This document shows, piece by piece, positions 1 through 8,470 of a DNA stretch of 64,000 nucleotides. The position numbers and the translations under genes were made by a program. A model generated the notes under the pieces. That model did no database searches. It was not told where the DNA came from and was given only the letters and a program-made list of their open reading frames with translations. Position 1 is the first letter of the stretch, and each line of letters begins with the position of its first letter. Source of the stretch: Onstottus_B arcticum (lineage in GTDB: Bacteria; Acidobacteriota; Blastocatellia; UBA7656); NCBI GenBank assembly GCA_038040485.1, contig JBBPIE010000027.1, forward strand, positions 27,118 through 91,117, read 5' to 3'.

Positions 1-410
1 TGGTCGCCAACGTAACCCACGAGCTTGTGCGGGCTCACGCGGACAGATGCGACTGACGCATTGCGCTCAGCTAAGGTCTGAGGCCGCTGAGGAGACGCCA
101 CAAACCAGAGAAGCGCTTTCATGATTAATGGAAGATAACCGACGAGCCCGCTAGAAAACTCAACGCCCGTGTACGCCTTGGCTGCCAGACCTCGAACCCC
201 GAAAGCTCCAGGCCAGATGAGGAGGCTCGATATGATCAGGAAAACCAGGGCCCTCCTGCGAACGCGCCCGGCAAAGCATCCTTGTCTCAGCGAGCCACAT
301 GCGGCGCGCTTTGATGACGTGGCCTTCCCGAGGCGTACTCGAGTGTTGCACTGGTGGATTGAGAATTGGAAAGCGGGTTTGCGGAAGCGAAGCCTGAAAG
401 TTGGGAGCAT
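1..410 (-). CDS. Unrecognised membrane protein, 5' part only (runs off left edge)
   Basis: An open frame begins at an ATG (complement of 408-410) and stays open to the window edge, giving about 136 residues. An excellent ribosome site, GGAGGAGG, lies six bases upstream. The first ~50 residues are basic. A hydrophobic segment follows (ALVFLIISSLLIWPGAFGV) and then a second weaker one around GLVGYLPLIMKALLWFVA, so this is probably the start of an integral membrane protein. The family cannot be named from this fragment. The adjacent fused dehydrogenase is of a type common in surface-polysaccharide loci, so an O-antigen or polysaccharide membrane protein is possible, but that is inference. Confidence 0.6.
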   Translation of the reverse strand, partial: MLPTFRLRFRKPAFQFSIHQCNTRVRLGKATSSKRAACGSLRQGCFAGRVRRRALVFLIISSLLIWPGAFGVRGLAAKAYTGVEFSSGLVGYLPLIMKALLWFVASPQRPQTLAERNASVASVRVSPHKLVGYVGD

Positions 411-754
411 GTGGAACCTCCTCCGAGCTGATGCGCGTCTCGCTTTAGATATTGGCGAGCACTCAGCGAAACGGACGTTCATCCCACTTCGAACTCTGAT
501 TCAGTTTGCAATTCTCGACGCTTGACGCCGTTAGGACTGGAACGAAAAATACGGGCCGATGATAAAACAGACCGGTTTTGGTGTCAAGAAATATTTTTCC
601 CTTCTTGAAAATAATCGTAAGAGTCTAGTGATTCTGCTGCCATCGGGTCAAAAACGCGAGAGATGAAGTTGCGGGAAATCACAAATGGGTTCGCGCGGTC
701 GGGCTTTCCACGCTAGGTAACTTCTCGAATACAGGTTGGGCGAAGGTTTCAATA
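411..754. other. Intergenic region, no gene seen
   Basis: About 340 bases separate the left-edge membrane gene from the stop of the fused dehydrogenase. The only compositional feature is an AT-rich patch near 580-620. It could hold the promoter for the left-edge gene, but I cannot pick a convincing -35/-10 pair. Short frames here on both strands lack ribosome sites. Confidence 0.5.
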
Positions 755-2944
755 CTACGCGGCGTCGATCGTTCCTCTCAGGATTGAATGGAGGTTTACT
801 GTCGTCGTTCCACCGCTCAGTAAACTGTCCACCGCAGCAAAGCACGCGAGGCTAGTCGCAACTAGAGAATCGAGAGCTATCGGCGCTTCGGTGGCGTTTC
901 GCACGGCGTCCAGAAACGCGCTTAGCTCGGCGGCGTGCCCCTTGTCCTGGCTGCTGCCGCCAAGCCTTGTCGTCTTGCCGCCGCGAATGAACACACCGCT
1001 CTTGAAGTCATCGATACGCGCAACGCTCCTATCGCAGAAGATCTCGACGTGTTCCTTGGGCACCGAATTGTCGCCGCTTGCGGTGTAGACGATCGACGCT
1101 ACAGATCCTTCGCTCATTCTCAGCGAGATGATCACGCTGTCATCAACGAGCCCCGCTGATTGAGCTTGAGGAACGCCGGTAGCCGTTACGCGCTCGGGCA
1201 ACGCGCCGGTCAGAAACTGAACGAAGTCGATGAAATGACAGACCTCGCCGATGATCCGGCCTCCGCCTTCGGTCCCGTCGTGAGTCCAATGCTCGGCGGG
1301 CAACTGGCCAGCGTTCACACGGTAGACGATCGTCATTGGCCCCGAGCGCTTTGAGAACCGCTCTTTGATCTCGCGCGCAATCGGCGCGAAGCGGCGGTTG
1401 TAGCCTACCATCAACAAACCTTCAGACTCGCGAGCCGCCGCGACGACCTCGCGAAGCTCGTCGATGTTTGTCGCCAGCGGCTTCTCGACGAACACGTGCT
1501 TGCTCAGGTTTAAGGCTTCAGCCGCCATCCGCGCGTGCGAGTCGTGACGAGTCGCAATGAACACGACCTTGGACTCGTCGTCCTTCAGAATCTCTCGATA
1601 GTCGGTTGTCGCGTATCGGAAGCCAAACTGTTCGCTTGCGTTCTTGGCGCTGAGCCCGGTCGCCGCGGCCACGCCTCGAAGATTGAGCTTCGCCGCGCGT
1701 TTGACGATCGGCAGCAGCACGCCGCGTGCGAAGTTCCCCGCGCCGATAAAGCTGACGCCAACGTCTCCCGAGACGGCCGCTCTAGTTCGTGGAAGTTGTA
1801 TTGAACTGGGGTGTGCGGTCTGACCCGGATACTCGAGCAGCACGCCGCAGCATCGCTCGCCGTCGCGATTCAAGATCAAGTTGTAAGCGTCGAGGGCGTC
1901 GGCGACTTTGAACCGATGAGTAGTCAGCAGATCGGTGTCGATCTTGCGCTCTGCGACCAGCCGCAAGAAAGCCTCCATGTTTCGCTTCTCGGTCCAGCGG
2001 ACGAAACCGATCGGGTAATCGTTCCCTTTTTCTTCATAGCCCGGGTCGTAACGCCCGGGACCGTATGAGCGCGAAAGCCTCAACTCGAGTTCCTTCGCGT
2101 AGAAGCTGTGGCGCGGCACATCCATCCCAACAAGCCCGACGACTACGACTCGCGCGCGATCACGAGCTAGTTCGGCTGCGAGTTCGATCGGTTCGCTCGA
2201 TTTGGTTGCCGCGGTTATCAGTATGCAATCGACGCCTCGCCCTTCAGTCAGAGCCTCGCAAGCGGCGCGCGCCGATTCGTTATCTATCGCGACTGCGTCG
2301 GCGCCCGAAGCCTTCGCAAGCTCGCAAGCCGCCGGGTCGATGTCCACGCCCAGCACGCGACAACCCGCGGCCTTCAACAACTGAACAGCAAGCTGTCCGA
2401 CCAATCCCAACCCGATGACCGCGACGGACTCGCCCAGGCGCGGATCGGCCTGCCGCACTCCCTGGAGCGCGATTGCCCCGACCGTCGTGTAAGCCGCGGC
2501 GTCGAGCGAAACCCCTTCGGGGACTTTGCAGCAGAGATTCTTGGGAACAAAAATGACTTCGGCGTGAGTAGCGTAGCCGCCGCCGGCGCAGGCAACGTGG
2601 TCGCCCGAGTTGAACTCGCGCACATCGCTTGCGACACCGTCAACGACTCCCGATGCGCTGTAGCCGAGCGGGGCGAGTTTGGTGAGCCGCGCTTTGACTT
2701 TTTCGTAGGTCGAGCGAAGCCCTTCGCGCTTGAAGGTGTCCACCACCTGACGGACAAGATCGGGCCGCTCGCGGGCTTTGCCAATCAGCGAGCTTTGCGC
2801 GGTTTCGACGATGGCGCGCTCGGTGCCGGGGCTTATGAGCGACCACGCGGTTCGCACAAGCACGCCGCCCGCCCGAAGCGCCGGCGGCGGCAGCTCTTCG
2901 ACCTTTAACTCACCGGTCCGAAAGTTCTGTACGACTTGTTTCAT
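755..2944 (-). CDS. Fused zinc-type dehydrogenase / Gfo-Idh-MocA oxidoreductase
   Basis: This 729-residue protein joins two NAD(P)-dependent oxidoreductases. Residues 1-370 are a medium-chain (alcohol-dehydrogenase-like) dehydrogenase with a Rossmann motif VIGLGLVGQLAVQLL near residue 176. Residues from about 392 on form a Gfo/Idh/MocA module starting VGVSFIGAGNFARGV and carrying the family EKPL motif (HVFVEKPLATN). Such bi-domain proteins are known mainly from exopolysaccharide and O-antigen loci, where they are presumed to oxidise or reduce nucleotide sugars. The actual substrate is unknown. It is the only intact polysaccharide-type gene at this end and lies next to a membrane gene that leaves the window. 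The start follows a palindromic repeat directly. Confidence 0.85.
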   Translation of the reverse strand: MKQVVQNFRTGELKVEELPPPALRAGGVLVRTAWSLISPGTERAIVETAQSSLIGKARERPDLVRQVVDTFKREGLRSTYEKVKARLTKLAPLGYSASGVVDGVASDVREFNSGDHVACAGGGYATHAEVIFVPKNLCCKVPEGVSLDAAAYTTVGAIALQGVRQADPRLGESVAVIGLGLVGQLAVQLLKAAGCRVLGVDIDPAACELAKASGADAVAIDNESARAACEALTEGRGVDCILITAATKSSEPIELAAELARDRARVVVVGLVGMDVPRHSFYAKELELRLSRSYGPGRYDPGYEEKGNDYPIGFVRWTEKRNMEAFLRLVAERKIDTDLLTTHRFKVADALDAYNLILNRDGERCCGVLLEYPGQTAHPSSIQLPRTRAAVSGDVGVSFIGAGNFARGVLLPIVKRAAKLNLRGVAAATGLSAKNASEQFGFRYATTDYREILKDDESKVVFIATRHDSHARMAAEALNLSKHVFVEKPLATNIDELREVVAAARESEGLLMVGYNRRFAPIAREIKERFSKRSGPMTIVYRVNAGQLPAEHWTHDGTEGGGRIIGEVCHFIDFVQFLTGALPERVTATGVPQAQSAGLVDDSVIISLRMSEGSVASIVYTASGDNSVPKEHVEIFCDRSVARIDDFKSGVFIRGGKTTRLGGSSQDKGHAAELSAFLDAVRNATEAPIALDSLVATSLACFAAVDSLLSGGTTTVNLHSILRGTIDAA

Positions 2945-2950
2945 TCAAAT

Positions 2951-3038
2951 AGTCCGTAGTCCGGAGTCCGTGGTCCGTAGCCCGGAGGGAGTAACTGCCG
3001 CGTGGGAAACTACGGACTACTGACTATGGACTACGGAC
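2951..3038. repeat. Composite inverted repeat, (A)GTCCGTAGT family
   Basis: The left arm (2951-2980) is built from variants of the word AGTCCGTAGT. The right arm (3010-3038) carries the reverse complement in words such as ACTACGGACTACTG. The repeat fills the gap between the dehydrogenase start and the stop of the zinc-ribbon gene. The same word family recurs at 35376-35500. Confidence 0.8.
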
Positions 3039-3045
3039 AACTGCT

Positions 3046-4002
3046 TCATATCAGCGGGTATTCGGTACGAATCTTGTGCCTGTAGCCCTGAAGGACTTTG
3101 TGCACCTGGCGCGGGCTGACTTTGGGGATCTGCCCGGCGATGCTGTAGTGCAAGCCGTGCTCGGGCGGCGAAGACGATGCCAGATATTGCCGGTAGCCTT
3201 CGAGAATTTGCGCTTGTGCCTCGTCCGGGGGGTCGGGCACATTCGCAAACGCGCGTTCGTCGTCGTGAAGCACGTCCAGCCATCTGAGCACTTGCCATCG
3301 CGTAACGAATCCGAGATGGTCGGCGATTCTCTCCGGCAATTCGGTCAGCCGATACCTTTGTTTGACCAACTCGTCCCAGTAGAGCTTCTCCACCTCAAAA
3401 AGCTGCTGACGGGTCGGGTTAGGAGTGGGAGACTTCTCATACTCGCTCATCGACCACTCGCGAATGACTTTCATCACCTGCTTGTAAGGCAAGCCCAACG
3501 CCGAGCTGATCGCGCGTCTTCTACCTCCGTCGGGCCGGTGTCCGCTCTCGACGAATCGCTGATACATCTCGATCGCGCTTGTTCGAAGCTCGTCGGTTAG
3601 CGCGACGTTAGTCTGCACGAGTTCGCGAACAACGTCGGCGACCAGTTGCCGTTTCAGCCAAAGCCGGTTGGCGATCTGCGCGTGAACGTCGCGGGCCTGA
3701 ACCGGCCGGCCCGCAAACTCTTCCTGATAGACCTCGACGATGCGGCTGCGAATGTCCGGAGTCAGCGCCCCGGCTTTTGGCTCGCGAGGCGGTCTTCGTT
3801 TCGCTTCGGCTTCCGCCGGACCGTGCGCAGGCGCCACCCGAGGCGCGACGCGAGTCGCGGCCGCCACGGCCCTGGTTTCAGAGGGTATGTGTTTGACGAC
3901 GCGTTTCTTGAGGCACTTTAGACAGTAGGCCGCTTTTCTGTCCGGGGAGAAGAAAGTGGCGTTGCAGACCGAACAGGCCCTGCGAAATTTCATTCCGCTC
4001 AT
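3046..4002 (-). CDS. Zinc-ribbon protein with four tandem helical (HTH-like) repeats
   Basis: I do not recognise this 318-residue protein as a named family. Residues 10-30 hold a Cys4 ribbon (C10, C13, C27, C30). A basic, Ala/Pro-rich linker follows to about residue 78. Four repeats of roughly 50 residues start near 84, 140, 199 and 263. Each has an aromatic helix (VYQEEF, MYQRF, LYWDEL, GYRQYL), a middle helix, and a third helix with a hydrophobic-QV-like pattern (LPYKQVMKVIREW, TRWQVLRWLDVL, SPRQVHKVLQGYRH). The layout suggests four winged or simple HTH units on one chain, so nucleic-acid binding is likely but unproven. A start at residue 4 is equally possible. Its stop abuts the 2951-3038 palindrome. 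Confidence 0.7.
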   Translation of the reverse strand: MSGMKFRRACSVCNATFFSPDRKAAYCLKCLKKRVVKHIPSETRAVAAATRVAPRVAPAHGPAEAEAKRRPPREPKAGALTPDIRSRIVEVYQEEFAGRPVQARDVHAQIANRLWLKRQLVADVVRELVQTNVALTDELRTSAIEMYQRFVESGHRPDGGRRRAISSALGLPYKQVMKVIREWSMSEYEKSPTPNPTRQQLFEVEKLYWDELVKQRYRLTELPERIADHLGFVTRWQVLRWLDVLHDDERAFANVPDPPDEAQAQILEGYRQYLASSSPPEHGLHYSIAGQIPKVSPRQVHKVLQGYRHKIRTEYPLI

Positions 4003-4059
4003 AATAGTTACCCTAGTCTAATGACCGCTCTGCAAAACTTCAACCAAGATACACAAGAG

Positions 4060-4170
4060 AGCTGAGGACTGAGGACCGAGGTAGCATAGACTTTAGTCTG
4101 TGCCCGGGGAATCTCACTTGTCGGATCGAAGACACAGACTAAAGTCTATGCTACTTCAGTCCTCAGTCAT
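4060..4170. repeat. Inverted repeat with perfect 22-base arms (GTAGCATAGAC family)
   Basis: The arm at 4081-4102 (gtagcatagactttagtctg plus tg) is exactly complementary to 4133-4154, with a 30-base loop. Outside it, words of the CTGAGGACTGAGG type at 4060-4080 pair loosely with TCAGTCCTCAGTC at 4156-4168. The repeat ends at the cheW stop codon. The same inner arm occurs at 63905-63926. Confidence 0.9.
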
Positions 4171-4715
4171 CACTCACTGAGCTTATCTATGTCCACAATC
4201 GGCACTCGGCGGCCATCGCTCTTAAAGTAGAACTTGGCGGGCCAGACGGATTCGACTTCGCGCGACTTCGAAGCCGGATCAGTTTTGGCGCCGGCCGCAC
4301 GGAGCTGTTTTGGTTCAAGCGCTAACACTCCTTCTACGTGGTCGGCGAGCAAGCCGAGTTGGGCGTCACCCTTGACCAGTATCAAACGGCGTTTCGATGC
4401 GGGCTGACTCGGCGCGAGGCTCAAATCCATAACTAGAGTCATTCGTCCTCGCACGCTTGTGACACCCACGATTCCGTCCGGCGGGTTGGGCAGCGGTGAG
4501 ACCCTCGGGCAATCCACCACACCCTCAGTTTGCTCGACGCCGATCGAGAACCGATTGCCGCCCGTGGTGAACATCAGCACAGAAACCTGGCTGGTCGCCT
4601 CGACCGTCGCCGGGTTCGAGATCAACTCGAGCGGGAGAGGGCCGACTTTGACTGCCGTCTTTTCCGCGGGCTTTTCTTTTCCTCGTGTCATATCGCGACT
4701 GGTCAACCGCCTCAC
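4170..4715 (-). CDS. CheW-like coupling protein
   Basis: This 181-residue protein has one CheW/P5-type domain from about residue 45 (SVLMFTTGGNRFSIGVEQTE) to about 170 (RVPIVDID). It contains the family pattern of hydrophobic beta strands around RGRMTLVMDL. CheW proteins couple a receptor array to the CheA kinase. The frame opens with GTG overlapping the cheA stop by four bases (4712-4715), so translation is probably coupled. An internal ATG at residue 9 is an alternative start. The N-terminal 40 residues are charged and outside the domain. No receptor (MCP), CheB or CheR gene is visible nearby. Confidence 0.8.
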   Translation of the reverse strand: MRRLTSRDMTRGKEKPAEKTAVKVGPLPLELISNPATVEATSQVSVLMFTTGGNRFSIGVEQTEGVVDCPRVSPLPNPPDGIVGVTSVRGRMTLVMDLSLAPSQPASKRRLILVKGDAQLGLLADHVEGVLALEPKQLRAAGAKTDPASKSREVESVWPAKFYFKSDGRRVPIVDIDKLSE

Positions 4716-6805
4716 ATTCGAAGGCTTCGCAGAACAAGCAAGCTGGGCAAGTCGAGAACAAGCGCGACGTCTCCGCCCTCCAGGTCCACGGCGCCGGCCA
4801 CTCCCTTGATGCGCTTTCCAAGCGAGCCGAGCGATTTGACGATTATCTCGCGCTGCTCCTCGAACCGCTCGACCGCCACACCAACGGTTCGCTCAGCCGC
4901 TCGTGTGATGAACACCGGAACCCTCAACGAGCCGTTCGCCCCGGCTTGCACGCCCAGCCCGTTCGTACCGTTGTCGCCCGCCGCCTGATGAAACACTCGC
5001 GCGCCTCCTAGCCCGAGCAGGTACTTTAACTCGACGAGTGGGATGGTCGAGTCTCGCCACGCGATGCTCCGCTTTCCGTCTCGGCCGATTATTTCCTCCG
5101 GCGCCACATAGAGCAGTTCGACTATCTGGCCGACGTTGATCGCATAGCGCCAATCGCCGGCTCTAACGACGAACGCCGAGAGCATCACCAGCGTCGTCGG
5201 CAAGAGGAATTCGAACCGCGTTCCTGTTCCTTTCTCCGAAGAGATCAGAATCTCGCCGCCAAGCTCGTGAATTGTTCGCTCCACCGCGTCCAACCCAACG
5301 CCGCGGCCGGACACGGCCGACACGTGGTCTGCGGTGGAAAAACCCGGCCGTAGAATCAGCCTCGTTGTTTCATCATCCGTAAGCGGGTCTTCCGAGGTGA
5401 TCAGTCCCGCTTGAATCGCACGGCTACGCACCTCGTCCGGATCGATTCCGCGCCCATCATCGCTGACAGCGACTTTGGCTCGCGTACCTTCGAGACTCGC
5501 TTCGATCGTGATCTTGCCTCGCGCGCTCTTGCCGGCTCGCCGGCGTTCCTCGGGAAGCTCCACACCGTGGTCGATTGCGTTGCGCAACACGTGGTAAATC
5601 GAGTCGGCCAGTCGATCGACGATGACCTTGTCCAGGTGAGTTTCGCGCCCGGTGACTTCAACCGAGACCGACTTGCCAAGCTGACGCGCGAGCCGCCCCG
5701 CAAGACGCGCCGCTCGCGTGAACGTCTGAGCCACCGAGATCATTCGCAACTCGACAAGCCGTTCTTCAAGCTCCAGGAAATCGCGCTCGACTCGCCTCGT
5801 GCCGAATCTCAGGTCAAACCGTTCTCGCGCGCCGAGTCCCGAAGCGTTCAGGAATCGATCGGCCATCGCTGTCAACTTTTCCATCTGGATCGACAGTTCG
5901 TGCGCAAGACCGGACAGCTCGTCAATCTGAGAAAGCTCGACCCGAACGCTTGGAGTCAGCGGCTGAAGCGCCTCCTGAGCAAACTCGGGCGGCAGCGTGC
6001 TAAGACCTTCGATCGAGCCCTTCTCGGGTTTCTTCCGGGCTAACTTGAGCGCCTCACCAGCCCTGCGCCACCCTGACCGATCCAGCCGCGACACGCGGCC
6101 GCCAAACGGCTCGACGAGCGCCTTGACCTCGGAATCGCGAAGCTGGGCGGCAAAAACCAGCCTGAACCCGACCGATGTGGCGGCCGCCGCCTTTTCCGGC
6201 AGAGTAGTGATAAGCTCCCCGCGGTCGGCGAGTTTTGATGTGAGAGCGCGGTATTGCGCTTCGAGCCGCGTGATTTCGAACTGGACCGCGATTGCGAAGA
6301 ACGAGCGGCCCGCGATGAGGTTCTCGCTCAGGCGATGGCGCTCGTAGTCGGTCAGCATCGCTCGCTCGCGTTCAGACAGGGCAAGCGATTCGACGCCGGC
6401 GCCAGGCTTGCGAGCGCGGGGCTTTGCCTGAAGCGCGATCGCCGTCAGCAACTGCCTCAATCGCTCGAAGTCCTCGTCGCTCGCCGACCCGCGCGCCGCG
6501 CCGCCGACAAGCGCGGCTAGTCCAGCTCCGGCCTCTTGCAGCGCTGCTATCGTGCCTTCGTTGAGAGCAAGCTGACCGAGCCGAAGGTCGTCCAATATGT
6601 CTTCGAATTCGTGAGCGAGCGATTGAACCTCGGCGAGGCCCATCATTCCCGACAGCCCCTTGAGCGAATGGACGGTTCGAAAGACGCGATTGATCAGGTT
6701 TGCATCGCCGCGAGAGGAGAGCAAATCGAGGTCGGACAGGAGCGAGTCGAGCAGTTCTTCTGACTCGGAGAGATACTCACTCAGAAGCGCCTTGTCTTCT
6801 ATCAT
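4712..6805 (-). CDS. cheA: Chemotaxis-type histidine kinase CheA
   Basis: This is a CheA-type kinase. It has an N-terminal Hpt domain with the phosphorylatable His in FRTVHSLKGLSGMMGL (His46 from the ATG used here). A dimerisation/linker region follows, then an HATPase domain with the N box HVLRNAIDHGVELP, a DDGRGID G1 box and SGRGVGLD. A CheW-like regulatory domain ends the protein. The longest frame starts with TTG at 6868. The ATG at 6805 is preferred because MIEDKALLSEYLSESEEL is a typical Hpt start, although neither start has a good ribosome site. There is no receiver domain in the chain. It forms a two-gene unit with the CheW-like gene, so a non-flagellar (motility or development) pathway is possible. 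Confidence 0.88.
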   Translation of the reverse strand: MIEDKALLSEYLSESEELLDSLLSDLDLLSSRGDANLINRVFRTVHSLKGLSGMMGLAEVQSLAHEFEDILDDLRLGQLALNEGTIAALQEAGAGLAALVGGAARGSASDEDFERLRQLLTAIALQAKPRARKPGAGVESLALSERERAMLTDYERHRLSENLIAGRSFFAIAVQFEITRLEAQYRALTSKLADRGELITTLPEKAAAATSVGFRLVFAAQLRDSEVKALVEPFGGRVSRLDRSGWRRAGEALKLARKKPEKGSIEGLSTLPPEFAQEALQPLTPSVRVELSQIDELSGLAHELSIQMEKLTAMADRFLNASGLGARERFDLRFGTRRVERDFLELEERLVELRMISVAQTFTRAARLAGRLARQLGKSVSVEVTGRETHLDKVIVDRLADSIYHVLRNAIDHGVELPEERRRAGKSARGKITIEASLEGTRAKVAVSDDGRGIDPDEVRSRAIQAGLITSEDPLTDDETTRLILRPGFSTADHVSAVSGRGVGLDAVERTIHELGGEILISSEKGTGTRFEFLLPTTLVMLSAFVVRAGDWRYAINVGQIVELLYVAPEEIIGRDGKRSIAWRDSTIPLVELKYLLGLGGARVFHQAAGDNGTNGLGVQAGANGSLRVPVFITRAAERTVGVAVERFEEQREIIVKSLGSLGKRIKGVAGAVDLEGGDVALVLDLPSLLVLRSLRM

Positions 6806-6922
6806 AGGCCGCGTCTTGTACGGGCGGCGCTCCGTTGCCGCCCCTTCGCACACTTCGATCGATCGCAACGACTTGAACTATGTGGAGGTATTGTTGCGCG
6901 CGCGGAAGAAATCCGCAATCCG

Positions 6923-7369
6923 TCAGGGCTGGTTGGTAGTTGCTATCGAGGCGGCGGGGTTCTCGAGGTCTCGTTTGATGGCGTCGAGTATCCCGTTGAT
7001 AAACTGAGTGGCTTCGAAGGTGGAGAAGCGGCGGGCGATTTCGAGCGCTTCGTTGATCACGACTGTCTTTGGAGTGTCGGGTTCGTAGAGGAACTCGTAG
7101 ATGGCCAGCCTGAGCACGTTGCGGTCGACGACGGCCATTCGCTGAATGCGCCAGTGTTCGGCCCGGTGCTTGATGAGAGCATCGATTTCTTCGATGTGCG
7201 AGATCGCGCCGCGAGCCAGGTTGGTGGAGAACTCGCGGCCCACGTCGCCCATCTCATCACCAAACGCTTCCCAGTAAAGGCCGCTAAGCTCATCTACAGC
7301 GGGCCGCGCTAGGTCATATTGAAAGAGCATTTGTAAGGCACAAACTCGAGCCTTACGCCTGGCACCCAT
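6923..7369 (-). CDS. nusB: Transcription antitermination factor NusB
   Basis: The 148-residue length and helical sequence match NusB, which binds boxA RNA with NusE (S10) in rRNA antitermination. Supporting stretches are ARVCALQMLFQYDL at the start, VDRNVLRLAIYEFLY in the middle, and VVINEALEIARRFS plus FINGILDAIKRDL near the end. It lies 40 bases downstream of ribH on the same strand, the usual ribH-nusB order in bacteria. About 15 residues at the C-terminus (PAASIATTNQP) extend beyond the core. Confidence 0.95.
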   Translation of the reverse strand: MGARRKARVCALQMLFQYDLARPAVDELSGLYWEAFGDEMGDVGREFSTNLARGAISHIEEIDALIKHRAEHWRIQRMAVVDRNVLRLAIYEFLYEPDTPKTVVINEALEIARRFSTFEATQFINGILDAIKRDLENPAASIATTNQP

Positions 7370-7409
7370 AATTCAAACCCTGCTTGCTGAAGATTAATGC
7401 TCGTCCCAC

Positions 7410-7973
7410 TTACCGCTGCTTCTTTTTGCTCGCCGCGCCTTTGAGCTGCCGGTACAGGTTCACAAGCTCGACTGCCGTCATCGCCGCTTCGAACCCTTTG
7501 TTGCCGGACTTCGCGCCGGCCCGGTCGATCGCCTGCTCGAGGTTGTCTGCTGTCACGACTCCTAGCGCAATGGGCAGATCCGTTTGAAGCGCAACCTGCC
7601 CGATGCCTTTGAATACTTCCGACGCGATGTATTGATTGTGAGAGGTCTCTCCGCGAATCACAACACCGAGACAGATGATCGCGTCGTATTTCCCACTTGC
7701 AGCCGCGAGCTTGGCAGCCAACGGCAACTCGAATGAACCCGGCACCCGAATGATCGTGATCGCCTCGCTCGATCCGCCAAGTCTCTCGATCGCGTCTGTT
7801 GCCCCGCCGATAAGCCGGCTGACGATGAAGTCGTTCCACCGGCTTGCAACAATCGCAAAGCGAAGCCCGTCCGCTTTCAACTTGCCCTGAATCGTTTCTG
7901 GCAACTCGGCTCTCCTCGTTTCTGCGTCAGCCCCGCTCGCCTTTAGCACTTCGGATCGAACTTCAAACAACAT
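7410..7973 (-). CDS. ribH: Lumazine synthase (riboflavin synthase beta subunit)
   Basis: This enzyme condenses the pyrimidine intermediate with dihydroxybutanone phosphate in the penultimate step of riboflavin synthesis. Family motifs are clear: FAIVASRWNDFIVSRL, RVPGSFELP, GVVIRGETSHNQYI (active-site His) and AKSGNKGFEAAMTA. At 187 residues it is about 30 longer than usual. The excess is an N-terminal tail of about 35 residues and a basic KKKQR end, so the true start could be further in. It heads the ribH-nusB pair. No other riboflavin gene is in the window. Confidence 0.95.
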   Translation of the reverse strand: MLFEVRSEVLKASGADAETRRAELPETIQGKLKADGLRFAIVASRWNDFIVSRLIGGATDAIERLGGSSEAITIIRVPGSFELPLAAKLAAASGKYDAIICLGVVIRGETSHNQYIASEVFKGIGQVALQTDLPIALGVVTADNLEQAIDRAGAKSGNKGFEAAMTAVELVNLYRQLKGAASKKKQR

Positions 7974-8470
7974 CGATCATCACTTTTCAACTGATGACCG
8001 AGTATAAGTTTGGCCTCATTGGCATGTCAAGCAATGGCTTCCCAGCAGTGTGCGTGTGAAGCTTCCGCTTCGAGTTTGAAGATGCATGATGTGCCTCGCA
8101 CAGGCGCTATCGTTCCCAACTCCGTTAGGAGTTGAATGTTTATAGAGAGGAGGCGCCGACGGCGGTTCACCCCGTCAGGGGTGATATGGTCTTGCTACTT
8201 GGACATTGCACTCCGCTGGAGTGCGGCGCTTCCGGCTCGCGGTTCTATAAACATTGCACTCCTCCGGAGTGCCACAAACCTTTGGGTGATAGACGAAGGG
8301 AAGCCTGAGTGCCCACCAATAGCCGCGCGAAAACGTGACGCAACCATTCGTGTGATGTCGAATCGAAGAACTTCTCCCCCGATGCTTGCACCGCGCGAGC
8401 CCCATCTGTAGAATTCGCGCAGTTCTGATCAGCTCATCAACATCGATTCGAATCTCAGGAGGGTCCAGCT
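7974..8470. other. Intergenic region with structured repeat element
   Basis: Nearly 500 bases lie between the divergent ribH and acylase genes. The centre is occupied by the composite hairpin element listed separately. The final 60 bases carry the acylase ribosome site. No gene is supported on either strand. Confidence 0.6.
8118..8272. repeat. Composite hairpin element with symmetric flanks
   Basis: Four small palindromes of the form CTCCG..GGAG or CCCCGtcaGGGG stand in a row: 8118-8133, 8168-8183, 8208-8224 and 8256-8272. The first and last are tied together by a perfect 11-base inverted repeat, aatgtttatag (8135-8145) and ctataaacatt (8245-8255). The order is therefore hairpin, arm, two inner hairpins, arm, hairpin. 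Confidence 0.8.

Noticed and set aside
160..525. Two overlapping frames at the left edge (minus 160-351, plus 169-525)
   Set aside because: Both overlap the minus-strand membrane gene with the GGAGGAGG ribosome site and have no site or hydrophobic pattern of their own.
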